Program-made: the position numbers and the translations under genes
The notes under the pieces: generated by a model
Database searches by the model: none
What the model was told of the DNA's origin: nothing
Seen by the model: the letters and a program-made list of their open reading frames with translations, nothing else
DNA from: Spiroplasma endosymbiont of Lonchoptera lutea
Lineage (GTDB): Bacteria > Bacillota_I > Bacilli_A > Mycoplasmatales > Nriv7
NCBI RefSeq assembly: GCF_964019715.1
Contig: NZ_OZ026463.1
Span: 1,128,220-1,192,219, forward strand
DNA: 64,000 bases
Reading direction: 5' to 3'
Part shown: in pieces, positions 42,601-53,172 of the stretch
Numbering within the stretch: position 1 is the stretch's first letter
Layout: every line of letters starts with the position of its first letter

Positions 42601-44603
42601 AATTAAATTTTATTTTTTGTAAATTAAAATTATTTCCACTTTTAATTTTAGTTTTATTTTTTAATACATTTTCCATTTGATAAATGGAATTATTTACATT
42701 TTTTTTGTTTTCTAAAATATTTTTTCATCATTTTAAAAAAAATATTCCATTTCTTTAAAATCTTTATTTTCTTCTCTGTCAAATAAATTTTTTAGTTTTA
42801 TTAATATTTCATTAATTATAGAATCTGTTTCTATTATTCTATTGATTTCATTGCCTGTCTCCAGTATTTCATTAATCTCATCCTGATTTTTATAAAAAAA
42901 ATCAAAAAACTTTTTCTCTTTTATTAACTGTTCTCAAATTTCTATTCTAAATTTATTTAATTGTTCTGAATATTTTTTTCAATCGCCTCTTAATTGTGAT
43001 GTATAATCTTTTCAATTTATTGTTTGATTTTCGTTAAATATTTTTTCTTGAATATCTCTTAATATATTTTTACTCTCATGTATAATTTTTTTTAAATTTA
43101 TTGTTTGATTTTCGTTAAATATTTTTTGGATATCTTTTAGATTTTTAGCATCATATATTATTTTTCCATATTTATCAATATTTTTGATTTCTGCAAAAAT
43201 TTCTAAAGTTTTTTCATCACATTGAAACCTTATGGCTTTACTTGTAATAAAAATCATTCTTACTAAATCAATTTTTATTGTTTGATTTTCTTGTTTATTA
43301 TCGTAATTTGATAAATTTGAAATTACATTATTTAAAGTATTTTTCGAAAGAATAATATCTTTTCCTTTAGTTGATTTGTCTTTCTCTTTTATTACAACAT
43401 TTAATCCATCTTCTGAATATGCTCCTGTATAATTTAAATTAGTTTTTTGACAATTATATTTTTGAATTACTGCTTTATTTAAAGCTTTAATTTTTTGTTC
43501 ATCAGCTTTTAAACTATTACCTTGTAAATTAAGAATTTTTGTTTCTAAGTATTTTTTGTCGTTATTATAATTTATTGGAGAAATAGATAATAATCCTATT
43601 GCTTTTTTTAATTTTTCTATTTCTTGATTTAATTTATTTTATCACTTTGTTGCTTATTTTTTGATTTTTTTGCTTCAATTAATTCTTTATTTAATTTATT
43701 TAAAACTTTTGTATTATTGATTTTCTCTTCGATTATTTTGTCTATATCTTTAATGTTTTCTTCTATTTTTTTAATTTCTTCTGGTTTTTTTACTTGTTTT
43801 AATTCTTCTTTTCATTTTTCTAATATTTTTAATTTATTAAGTTTTTCTTTAATTTTTCACTCTAATTTTTCTTTTTTCTCATTGTTTTTGTTCTTTTCTA
43901 TCATTAATTTTTTAAAATTTTCTAAATCAGTTTTTAAATTTCCCAGTTTGGTAATTTCGTTTTGATTAGCTTGTCTTATTGTTTCTAGAAGTTCATCATC
44001 AAAATAAAAATACTTATTTTGATTATTAATAAATCCTAGTAAATAAAGATTATTTAGATTAATTACTAATTTTATACTTTTATTATTACTATTTTTTAAT
44101 GTTAATATTAATATTTTTTCTTTGTTATTTTGTTGTTCTTTAATTCAATTAGCCATTTTGGGTTCTAATTCTTCTAATTTAGAAATAATTGTTTTATTAT
44201 CTTTATTATCAAGGTCTTTGCTTATAAGTCCCCCCATATTAATACTTCTTAATGGAACAAGATATTTTTCAATAATAAGTTCTTGCAATATTTTTTGAAT
44301 ATTTTCAGAATAATTTTCATCTCAAGTAACTTCTTTTTCAATAATATCAGTTTGGCTATCTGTATTTTTTGAAGATTGGGATTGTTGTTCATCTTGTATT
44401 TTTGGAGTAGTTGATATGTCTTCGTTGTTTTGTCTTTTATTTCTAATTAATTTTTCTAAATTATTTGTTTGTGAATAATTAAGCTCACTATTTAATAATT
44501 TATTTTTTGTTCTTTGTTTTCGATTAGGAGCAACTGCAATGACGGTTGATAGTGCATTACCAGTTATTAAAATTGTTCCTAACAATCCTAAAAGTTTTTT
44601 CAT
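39686..44603 (-). pseudogene. Spaid-like Ank-OTU toxin (two homopolymer frameshifts as sequenced)
   Basis: With two single-base shifts repaired, the product is about 1639 residues: signal peptide MKKLLGLLGTILITG at the start, LIRNKR near residue 52, a Lys/Glu-rich coiled-coil region (about 100-690), about ten ankyrin repeats (about 700-1040, LLLENGANINLQ type), an OTU domain with catalytic DNSCLF (Cys codon 41213-41215) and THYNF (His codon 40709-40711), and a hydrophobic stretch near residues 1480-1510. The order matches the S. poulsonii male-killing toxin Spaid. Frames change at T4 (plus strand 43637-43640) and at A8 (plus strand 42735-42742); one added base in each run restores frame. The OTU and ankyrin part is one open frame. 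Confidence 0.82.
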
Positions 44604-44795
44604 ATTAATCAAATCCTTTTCGTGAATTTTTGCTAACTAATAAATTTTTATAGTATCGACCCCCCCCCCCCTTAAATTTATAAAATTTAATTAACACAAA
44701 TTAATTATAAATCATCAAATAATAATTTTTATCATTTTTTCAGTTTATTGAATACTAAAATTTGTTAAAGTTACTATCAAGAAAGGTAATTTATT
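44604..44795. promoter_or_regulatory. Divergent region between toxin and transposase, with a C12/G12 run
   Basis: The toxin leader (minus strand) has AAAAGGATTTGATTAAT before the ATG and a TATAAAAAT stretch around 44645-44652. Directly upstream on that strand lies a run of 12 G (44660-44671 as C on plus). The transposase start on the plus strand follows AAGAAAGGTAATTTATT. The first 45 bases are shared with the P1 and P3 cargo leaders; the G run is not. Confidence 0.7.
44660..44671 (-). repeat. Homopolymer G12 upstream of the toxin
   Basis: Twelve consecutive C on the plus strand in an otherwise A+T-rich region, 57-68 bases upstream of the toxin start. Such runs are prone to slippage. Confidence 0.95.
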
Positions 44796-46184
44796 ATGTT
44801 AAAAATTATTAATAATGTAAAAACCTCAGAAAACAAGCATTGATTTAGTTTATTTACAACCCACAAAAATATGTACACCAACAAATGCGAACAATTAGCT
44901 AATGAATATGAAAAATTAGATGAATACTTATATAAATATCATTATCGGTTAAAACAAGGTTATAAAGTAGTTCATTTTGCTTTAAGAACAATTATTACAA
45001 TTTTTGGTGATGTTACTTTTAAGCGACGCCGATATAAATATTGAAATCAAAAATCAGGTAAATTCGAATATGTATGTTTGTTAGATAAAGAAATTGGTTT
45101 ATTGCCCAAACAACGCATTTATTTTGATGTCCAATTTAAAGTTTTAAGTCTTTTGGGTGATGGCAAACGATATCGCGATGTTTTAGATGCTCTAAATCAT
45201 TCTTATATTTCAAAATCTAGTATTTCAAGAATTTTAAATAAATACAATATTACCGAATATTTTCAACTAGCAGAAAAAGAAACTAAAACTAGAATTGATG
45301 TTAAAAATAAAGATTTATATATTCAGCTAGATGAAACATTTTTAGCGACATTAGATAATAAAATTAAACAAGACCAAAGAATTCGTTTAGTTACTTTTCA
45401 TACTGGACATAAAGAAAAAAATTATAAAAATGCTCGTAGAGAACTAGAAAACAAACGAGGTCATTTTCTAATGTTAAAAGTTGGTAAACGAATAAACACG
45501 ATGGATTATCGTGATTTATTAATTAAAGAATTACAAAAACATTATGTAAATATTAATTATGACAAAATAATTATTTGTGGCGATGGCGATACTTGAATTA
45601 GAGAAATTGCCAATAGTTTCGGTAATGTTAGATATATTTTAGATGGTTATCACGCTATTAAAAAATTAAAACAAACTGCATTTAATATTATTTTTGAAAA
45701 TCGTAAAGTAACACTAAATAGTTGAATTAAATTATATAAGGATGGAAATCATCAAGAATTAGTGAAAAACATTCGTAATATTGCTAAAAATGAGTTAAAT
45801 AAAGATATTAAAACAAATTTAAGAAAGGCAAGTAATTATTTCAAAAACAATAAGCAAGGTATTCATAATCAAAATTTAGAATGAAATATTGGCTGCAGCA
45901 TTGAAAGTGATGTATCGCATTTAGTAAAACAACAATTAGGATATGGAGCAAAAATATATAATCATAAGAATTTAAATAACCTATTACATTTAAGAATGGC
46001 AAATTTAAACAAATTAAATGTATTGCATTATATTAATGAAAATATTAATTCAGAAATAGAAATCAGAAAAGAAATATATAAAAATTCATTATGAAATAAA
46101 TATAATAATAAAAATGATGATAGTTGAATTAATAAAGGTGGTGTGGTGTATACCAATAAATATAAAAAACATAAATTTAGATAA
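44796..46184 (+). CDS. UPF0236/ISLre2-type viral transposase (P2, intact)
   Basis: This 462-residue protein resembles the ICE transposase-like proteins of mycoplasmas (Mbov_0401-like; ISLre2/UPF0236). Conserved parts: FGDVTFKRRRYKYW, LLGDGKRYRDVLDAL, IQLDETFLATLD, IICGDGDTWI and ILDGYHAIKKLK, the acidic ones probably catalytic. SpV1-type viruses are known to carry DDE transposases for integration, and this one holds that place next to the right end. TGA codons are Trp. The P1 copy is interrupted by an IS. Confidence 0.85.
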
Positions 46185-46362
46185 TTAGTGAAAATTTAAT
46201 AATATTAATAATTTTTTGTTGTGTAAAAATTCAATAATATGATAAAATGAAAACGAATAAAAATGACAATAACAAGAAAGGCAGGGTTAGTTTAGTAATT
46301 AAATAATATAATTAGCTGATTGTTTTACTTCTTCAAAGCAATACCTAAGAAAACTAAACGCG
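46185..46362 (+). other. Right end of provirus P2
   Basis: Non-coding, nearly identical to the P1 right end. It ends CCTAAGAAAACTAAA, then CGCGACT and host sequence. Confidence 0.78.
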
Positions 46363-46473
46363 ACTATATTATTAAATCATTTGCATTTTATAGCAAAAAA
46401 AATTATAATTATAGGGTCTAGCTATAAAATATTCATATGTAAAAAAATATAGGAAAATGGAGTTGAAAATTAA
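46363..46473 (+). promoter_or_regulatory. rpsU upstream region
   Basis: AT-rich host sequence with TATAAT-like stretches near 46405-46430 and a GGAGTTGAAAATTAA binding site. P2 integrated at its upstream border and may have cut the original promoter region. Confidence 0.5.
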
Positions 46474-46644
46474 ATGGCCACAGTTGTTGTAAAAAAGGAT
46501 GGAGAAGATATTGATCAAGCTTTACGCAGATTTAAAAAAGCTGCTTCTCCAATTAAAAGAGAATTAGAAAAGCGTAAACACTTCCTTTCTCCCAGAGAAA
46601 AACGTTTATTTAAACAAGCACAAAATCGTAAATTTTCTCGTTAA
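46474..46644 (+). CDS. rpsU: 30S ribosomal protein S21
   Basis: The basic protein of 56 residues matches S21: ATVVVKKDGEDIDQALRRFK, then KRELEKRKHFLSPREKR. It contacts the 30S platform near the anti-Shine-Dalgarno region. The gene stands alone with its own terminator. Confidence 0.96.
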   Translation: MATVVVKKDGEDIDQALRRFKKAASPIKRELEKRKHFLSPREKRLFKQAQNRKFSR

Positions 46645-46665
46645 TTCATTAACGAGATTTTTTTA
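46637..46665 (+). terminator. rpsU terminator
   Basis: The stem CTCGTTAAT/ATTAACGAG with a 2-base loop is followed by ATTTTTTT; it begins within the last codons of rpsU. Confidence 0.9.
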
Positions 46666-46717
46666 TGTTTTACAAGGAAAAAAATATTAGATAAGTAAAA
46701 GTAGTAATGGGGATTAA

Positions 46718-48791
46718 ATGTTGTATCCATTAATATAACAAGAGCAAAAAAATGATTGTGCTGTTGCTTGTTTAGCAATGTTAATTAAGTATTATCACAA
46801 GCAACGAATTTCATTAGAAACTTTAAAACAAGAAGCATCATTTCAATGAGAATATTGAAGTATTAAAACATTGAAAGCGGTAGCCTATTCACAGGGAGTA
46901 TTATTAACACCATATCATTGTAATTTTGAGCAACTTCAAAAGTTATCGTTAAAAACGCCTTGAATTTTATATGTTAATAATGACAATGGTGAAGCTCATT
47001 TTATTGTTGTTTATAAAAAACATCGAAAAAAATTTTTAATTGCTGATCCTAGCAAGGAAAAATTACAATGAGTAACAAATGAATATTTACAAAATATTTA
47101 TTTGGATACTTTAATTATTAGTGCTAAAACAATAATTCTTGCTAGTAAACAAAAAAATATGTTATCTTGTTCATTATTTTATTTATTGCAACCATATTTA
47201 ATGATAATTTTAGGGCTATTGATTATTAATTTATTATTAATTAACGGTAATTAATTTTTTAGCAAATATGTTAGTAAAAGTATTTATTGATAGTCATCAT
47301 CTTTTTATTTTAAATAGTATTTGATTAAAGATTTTATTAGGTTTTATAATTATTATTTTAATGAAAATGATTGTTAGTTTTTGTCAACAAAAAATAATTT
47401 TAATGTTAACTCATAATTTTATTACTAGTATGACACATCGATATTATTTTGCTATTAGTGAAAGTAATTTTATAATAATGGAACAATATCAAGATAGTGA
47501 TTGATTGCAAAGAGTTGAGGATTTAACTATTGTTTGTAGTTTATTAACAACAAAGTTATTACAAGGTATTCATATTTTTGTTATGGCAATTATTAGTACT
47601 ATATTGTTATTTTTTATTCATTGATGATTTTTACTAGCGATTGGATTGCAGTCATTAATTTTGTTATGTATTAATTTGTTATTTCATAATTTTTGTTATC
47701 ATCAACAAATTAAACAAAAACAAGAAACGATTTTTCATTATCAACAATATTTACAACTAATTCAATCAGCAACGCAAAGAATAGGTTGTGATGTTAATGA
47801 TGTTGTTTTATTTAAAATTCAACAAAGTTATGACGAATTACAAAAAACTAGTATTAGTTTATCTAATGCTGAAGTTAAAGTTAATCACTATGAACAGTTG
47901 ATTATTAGTCTTTGTAATTTATTAATATTGTATTTAGCAAGTAACTTACTTGCTAGCAATATGATATCTTTAGGACAAATAATATTTGCTAGTTCATTAA
48001 CAGGCTATGTAACAAACTTTTTTCAAGAAATTGGTCAGCTAATTATTACGAGAAAAAAACTGAAGCAAGCGATTAATCGTGTAAAACCCCTGTTATTTTT
48101 TAAAAAGGAAATTAAGCATAATTCTTTGTGCGAAACAACTATTTCAACAATCTCATTGCAAAATGTGTCGTTTAAATATTGTGATCAAATTATTTTTCAA
48201 AAAATTAATTATCAATTTAAAAAAACTAATTTTATTAGTGAGGTTTCTGGTAGTGGGAAATCTACTTTATTAAAACTTATTGGTGGAATGTATGATAACT
48301 ATCAAGGAATTATTTTGTTAAATAATCAAGATATGCGATTTCTTGCTCATAATGAAATTATTTGTTATTTGCAACAACATCCCTATGTTTATGAGGGAAC
48401 AGTTTTAGATAATATTGTTAATTTTAATTATCAACTAGTAAATTTAGCAAAATTGGAAAAATTAAATGTTAGTGTTCTTTTACAAGCAATAAATTTGAAT
48501 ATTAACACTAAATGTGATAATAATGGTAGCAATTTAAGTTCTGGTCAACGACAAGTTGTTGCTTTTTTATCATTATTCTTTCATCATCAGTGGAAAATAA
48601 TTTTAATTGATGAATCATTAAGTAATGTTAACCAGCAATTAAAAATTAAATTAATTAAACTGTTATTAACATATTTTGATGATGCTTTAATTATTTTTGT
48701 TAGTCATGATAGTAATTTGAAGACTTATTTTTCGCAAGAGGTAATAGTATCGTCATTCGGAGTAATTACTAGTGAAACCAATAATTCATAA
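46718..48791 (+). pseudogene. C39-peptidase ABC exporter, broken
   Basis: The intact form would be a bacteriocin-type exporter: an amino-terminal C39 peptidase (NDCAVACLAML with the catalytic Cys, AHFIVVYKKH with His, ADPSKEK with Asp), a membrane domain, then the ABC domain with VSGSGKSTLLK, LSSGQRQVV and IILIDESLS. As sequenced there is a TAA at codon 7 (46736-46738, before QEQKNDC) and a frame change near 47245-47252, which separates the peptidase from the rest; the ABC half is open from 47241. Starts after the lesion could make a partial protein. No bacteriocin precursor with a double-Gly leader is apparent nearby. Confidence 0.85.
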
Positions 48792-49173
48792 GTCAATTCA
48801 CAATAATGGTGTTTTAATTTATTTTTTAGTCATTGGATTGTTGATTTTAACTAGTATTTTGAGATTATCAAAAATAACAAAACCACAAACAACTAGTGGT
48901 TATTTAACTGTAATTAAAAAACAAGATAGTTGTTATTATGTCTTTAATAGCATTCATTCTTTATCTAATAAATATCTTGATCGGATAATTATTAATTATC
49001 AAGAAGAAGTTATTTTGTCTGCTAATGATTATCAAATTGAAAATACTAGGGTTGTTTTTAATACTGTTATTAGTTGTTTTTCATATTTTTACTATCAACC
49101 AGCGACCATTATTTATAGTGAACAAAGTTTATTAAGTTATTTTTATGAGATATTTTCGGTATCAGGAAGTTAA
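48772..49173 (+). CDS. Exporter accessory membrane protein (HlyD-like position)
   Basis: 133 residues with one membrane segment (residues 13-29) and a polar exterior domain. The GTG start overlaps the 3' end of the ABC exporter by 20 bases. Size and topology suggest a short relative of the HlyD-type accessory proteins paired with C39 exporters, but I see no biotinyl-lipoyl-like motif. A terminator follows. Because the exporter is broken, this gene may be unused. Confidence 0.55.
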   Translation: MKPIIHKSIHNNGVLIYFLVIGLLILTSILRLSKITKPQTTSGYLTVIKKQDSCYYVFNSIHSLSNKYLDRIIINYQEEVILSANDYQIENTRVVFNTVISCFSYFYYQPATIIYSEQSLLSYFYEIFSVSGS

Positions 49174-49233
49174 TAATTTTCTTTTTCAAGAAATTAATTA
49201 CTTGAATTTAAGGATAAATGCATCAATTATTTA

Positions 49234-49263
49234 AATAAGATTAGTTATTAGTCTTATTTTTTT
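49234..49263 (+). terminator. Terminator after the exporter operon
   Basis: The stem AATAAGATTA/TAGTCTTATT with one mismatch is followed by eight or more T. Confidence 0.82.
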
Positions 49264-49269
49264 ATTTAA

Positions 49270-49305
49270 GCTGAATTATACTTGCACTTACAAGTATAAT
49301 TCAGC
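49270..49305. repeat. Perfect 36-base palindrome built from IS30-A end sequence
   Basis: The arms GCTGAATTATACTTG and CAAGTATAATTCAGC flank CACTTA. The right 25 bases equal the type A left terminus in inverted orientation, and the left 15 bases equal the same terminus in direct orientation. No element is attached on either side. Confidence 0.9.
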
Positions 49306-49336
49306 AAATTTAAATGAAGAGAGGAAACGAGAATTT

Positions 49337-49797
49337 ATGGATCAAAATCAGCAAGAGAAAAATAAATTAGAAAAGCAATTTTTAGAAATGTATAAAGTTC
49401 AACAACAAAGAATCCAAATTGAAGATATTAGAAGAATTGAACAATATAAGAAAAAACAAATTCATATCATGAAATTAAATAAGTTTAATGATTCAATTTT
49501 TAATAAAGAAACTTTAATAGGAAAGTTAGAAATAACTAAAGAAAATCTGAATAATCCAATGCTTTTAAATAATTTGTTTGTTGGAGAAAACTATTCTTGT
49601 TTGGATGATTTTTTATGTGTAGCCAAAGAATGACAAGATATGCAACTTCATTTTAATGCAGCAACAGCTCACATAGAAATAGAAAATAAAATGGTGGAAC
49701 AAGAAAATCAACGCCGAGAAATAAAAAAGAAATTTAAAAAAATTAATGAATTAAATATCCTGAATTGTAAATATAAATGGGACAGTTTTTTAAAATA
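49337..49797 (+). pseudogene. Coiled-coil protein truncated by IS30-B5
   Basis: Open from ATG (after GAAGAGAGGAAACGAGAATTT) for about 140 residues of charged, coiled-coil-like sequence without membrane segments (KNKLEKQFLEMYKVQQQRIQ onward). At 49758 it enters the type B IS30 end and stops after about 13 foreign residues. I do not recognise a family. The original carboxy end is not seen elsewhere in the window. Confidence 0.6.
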
Positions 49798-50819
49798 ATT
49801 GTATTAAATCTATTGGTCTTTTATAAGATAATGATTTTCTGGGTGTAGAATTAATTTGAAATGCTATAGAATTTAAGTCTTTTTGTTTATATGAAGATAA
49901 ATCAGTAGATTTTGGTAAATATCTTCTTAAAATACCATTATTGTTCTCATTTAAACCTCTTTGACAAGGTTTTCCGGCATCTGCAAAATAAATTTTAACA
50001 TTACAATTTTTTTCAATTAATTTTCATTTACTAAATTCTTTACCACGATCAAAAGTAATAGTTTTAATTGTTCCTGGTATTAATTTTGAAATAAATTTTA
50101 TTATACTTTCTGTAATACTTTCTGCTTTATGATTTTTAGTTTTCAAAGGAATTGTGGTTTTTGATCATATATCAGCTAAAGTAATAATAGAACTTTTATG
50201 ATCTTTACCAACGATAGTATCTCCCTCTAAATAGCCAAATTCTTGTATATTTTTAATATTTGGAATGATTAAATTTCTTTCATGAATAGATTTACAATTA
50301 TTAATTCTGCCCCTAGTTTCTTTTTGTTTATGAGGTTTATTTTTGCCTTTTCTCAATAAATTTTTTTCATCAAAACCCATTCGATTTGTTTTAAACATGT
50401 TATATAAAGTTTTTGTTGAAATATTTTTTATTTTATTTTTCTTTAAAAAATCAGCAATTATATCAAGAGCATAATTTTTAGTAATTAACAAATGATTGAT
50501 AGTATTAATTTCTGTTAAAGTTAAAATTATTAATTTTCTACCTGCATTTTGTTTATTTTTTTGAACTTGATTCAATATTTCTAATGGTAATAAGTTTTGA
50601 TTTAATAATTTACAAACTCTGTGTACAATTGATTTACTATAATCAATTGCTTTTGCTATTTTACGAATAGAAAATCCATAACTTTTATATTCTTTTATTG
50701 CTATTATTGATTCAATAGTCAAATACTTATACATTGTGCTAATTCCTTTCTTTTCTTAATTATAGAATTAACACAATTTGTTTTTTATATAAGTGTCCTT
50801 TTTAATTTTACATTTCAGG
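49759..50819 (-). mobile_element. IS30-family element, type B (copy B5)
   Basis: A complete 1061-bp copy whose left end abuts a second, broken type B copy (B6) in the same orientation, giving a tandem. Confidence 0.92.
49790..50734 (-). CDS. IS30-family transposase, type B (copy B5)
   Basis: 314 residues, intact, with a Thr to Ile change in SKSIVHR and His to Tyr in GYLEGDT, next to the first catalytic Asp; activity may be affected. Confidence 0.92.
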
Positions 50820-51188
50820 AATTTTGAAATAAATTTTATTATACTTTGTGTAATACTTTCTGCTTTATGATTTTTAGTTTTCAAAGGAATTGTGGTTTTT
50901 GATCATATATCAGCTAAAGTAATAATAGAACTTTTATGATCTTTACCAACGATAGTATCTCCCTCTAAATGGCCAAATTCTTGTATATTTTTAATATTTG
51001 GAATGATTAAATTTCTTTCATGAATAGATTTACAATTATTAATTCTGCCCCTAGTTTCTTTTTGTTTATGAGGTTTATTTTTGCCTTTTCTCAATAAATT
51101 TTTTTCATCAAAACCCATTCGATTTGTTTTAAACATGTTATATAAAGTTTTTGTTGAAATATTTTTTATTTTATTTTTCTTTAAAAAA

Positions 51189-52249
51189 CCTGAAATGTAA
51201 AATTAAAAAGGACACTTATATAAAAAACAAATTGTGTTAATTCTATAATTAAGAAAAGAAAGGAATTAGCACAATGTATAAGTATCTGACTATTGAATCA
51301 ATAATAGCAATAAAAGAATATAAAAGTTATGGATTTTCTATTCGTAAAATAGCAAAAGCAATTGATTATAGTAAATCAACTGTACACAGAGTTTGTAAAT
51401 TATTAAATCAAAACTTATTACCATTAGAAATATTGAATCAAGTTCAAAAAAATAAACAAAATGCAGGTAGAAAATTAATAATTTTAACTTTAACAGAAAT
51501 TAATACTATCAATCATTTGTTAATTACTAAAAATTATGCTCTTGATATAATTGCTGATTTTTTAAAGAAAAATAAAATAAAAAATATTTCAACAAAAACT
51601 TTATATAACATGTTTAAAACAAATCGAATGGGTTTTGATGAAAAAAATTTATTGAGAAAAGGCAAAAATAAACCTCATAAACAAAAAGAAACTAGGGGCA
51701 GAATTAATAATTGTAAATCTATTCATGAAAGAAATTTAATCATTCCAAATATTAAAAATATACAAGAATTTGGCCATTTAGAGGGAGATACTATCGTTGG
51801 TAAAGATCATAAAAGTTCTATTATTACTTTAGCTGATATATGATCAAAAACCACAATTCCTTTGAAAACTAAAAATCATAAAGCAGAAAGTATTACACAA
51901 AGTATAATAAAATTTATTTCAAAATTAATACCAGGAACAATTAAAACTATTACTTTTGATCGTGGTAAAGAATTTAGTAAATGAAAATTAATTGAAAAAA
52001 ATTGTAATGTTAAAATTTATTTTGCAGATGCCGGAAAACCTTGTCAAAGAGGTTTAAATGAGAACAATAATGGTATTTTAAGAAGATATTTACCAAAATC
52101 TACTGATTTATCTTCATATAAACAAAAAGACTTAAATTCTATAGCATTTCAAATTAATTCTACACCCAGAAAATCATTATCTTATAAAAGACCAATAGAT
52201 TTAATACAATTATTTTAAAAAACTGTCCCATTTATATTTACAATTCAGG
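51189..52249 (+). mobile_element. IS30-family element, type B (copy B7)
   Basis: A complete copy inserted in opposite orientation into B6, at a run of A that is lengthened by about three bases, consistent with a short target duplication. Confidence 0.93.
51274..52218 (+). CDS. IS30-family transposase, type B (copy B7)
   Basis: An intact 314-residue copy equal to B1. Confidence 0.94.
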
Positions 52250-52621
52250 AAATCAGCAATTATATCAAGAGCATAATTTTTAGTAATTAACAAATGATTG
52301 ATAGTATTAATTTCTGTTAAAGTTAAAATTATTAATTTTCTACCTGCATTTTGTTTATTTTTTTGAACTTGATTCAATATTTCTAATGGTAATAAGTTTT
52401 GATTTAATAATTTACAAACTCTGTGTACAGTTGATTTACTATAATCAATTGCTTTTGCTATTTTGCGAATAGAAAATCCATAACTTTTATATTCTTTTAT
52501 TGCTATTATTGATTCAATAGTCAGATACTTATACATTGTGCTAATTCCTTTCTTTTCTTAATTATAGAATTAACACAATTTGTTTTTTATATAAGTGTCC
52601 TTTTTAATTTTACATTTCAGG

Positions 52622-53112
52622 TTAAAGCATATGATAACCAATTATGAAACGTTACTAGTAATAAACTGCATTTTTATAATGCTAAAGTCGATGTAATGTA
52701 TGGGGTTAATATTTTTACACTAACTTTTCCACTATATAAAAAGAAAAGTGAAAGCACCAAATATCATTATTCTTTATACGATTTTAACATTTTGAATTCA
52801 ACGGCTTTTATTGGCGGTGGAATAAGTGGTAATATGCATGACTTAATTCCGACGCCTAACTGTTCTTATTGAGGTTTATTTAATGCCATATCTTGTGGTA
52901 TTCAGCACGCTTCTGTTAGTATGTTGAATTGACTACTTGGTATTTCAGGGATTAATCTTTTAATTCACCCCCTTGCGGATATTGCCAAAACAACGATTAA
53001 TTTTACCAAAACCGCCCTTCCGGTGTTTGAAGTTATTCCAGCATTTCAGATGTTATTTGAATTTGTGGTGCCATTAGCAATCTTATTAATGATATTAAAA
53101 AAGTTCTCTTAA
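52622..53112 (+). pseudogene. Adsorption protein, carboxy-terminal part (third virus, P3)
   Basis: The frame enters from the IS30-B6 end and reads KAYDNQLWNV, then GVNIFTLTFPLY, DFNILNSTAF and a carboxy-terminal membrane segment, homologous to the last 160 or so residues of the P1 and P2 adsorption proteins but clearly diverged. The amino-terminal three quarters, including the specific domain, are missing. It represents a more distant virus. Confidence 0.88.
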
Positions 53113-53172
53113 ATTTGCTAGAATAACTTATTAAATGTATAATTTCTTCTTAAAGAAAGGAGGTTTTTTGTT

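Larger units (their letters stand above)
31676..46358 (+). mobile_element. Integrated plectrovirus P2 with toxin cargo
   Basis: A 14.7-kb provirus with the same gene order and ends as P1, CGC at both borders, lying between deoC and rpsU. It differs from P1 in its adsorption amino-terminal domain, in the matching lipoprotein and in its cargo, a 4.9-kb Ank-OTU toxin gene on the minus strand. The transposase is intact. One IS3-type copy (38212-39426) separates lipoprotein and cargo. The cargo brings it far above the usual size of about 8 kb for SpV1-type viruses. Confidence 0.88.
50820..52621 (-). mobile_element. IS30-family type B, broken by another type B copy (B6)
   Basis: The two parts, 50820-51188 and 52250-52621, form a copy lacking its 3' end, opened by B7 within the transposase (after the codons for ISTKTLYN, around a run of A). 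Confidence 0.9.

Noticed and set aside
43717..43965. Plus-strand open frame of 82 codons rich in Ser, Phe and Leu opposite the toxin
   Set aside because: It is the complement of the coiled-coil coding region (Glu/Lys codons give Phe/Leu/Ser); a shadow frame without start signals.
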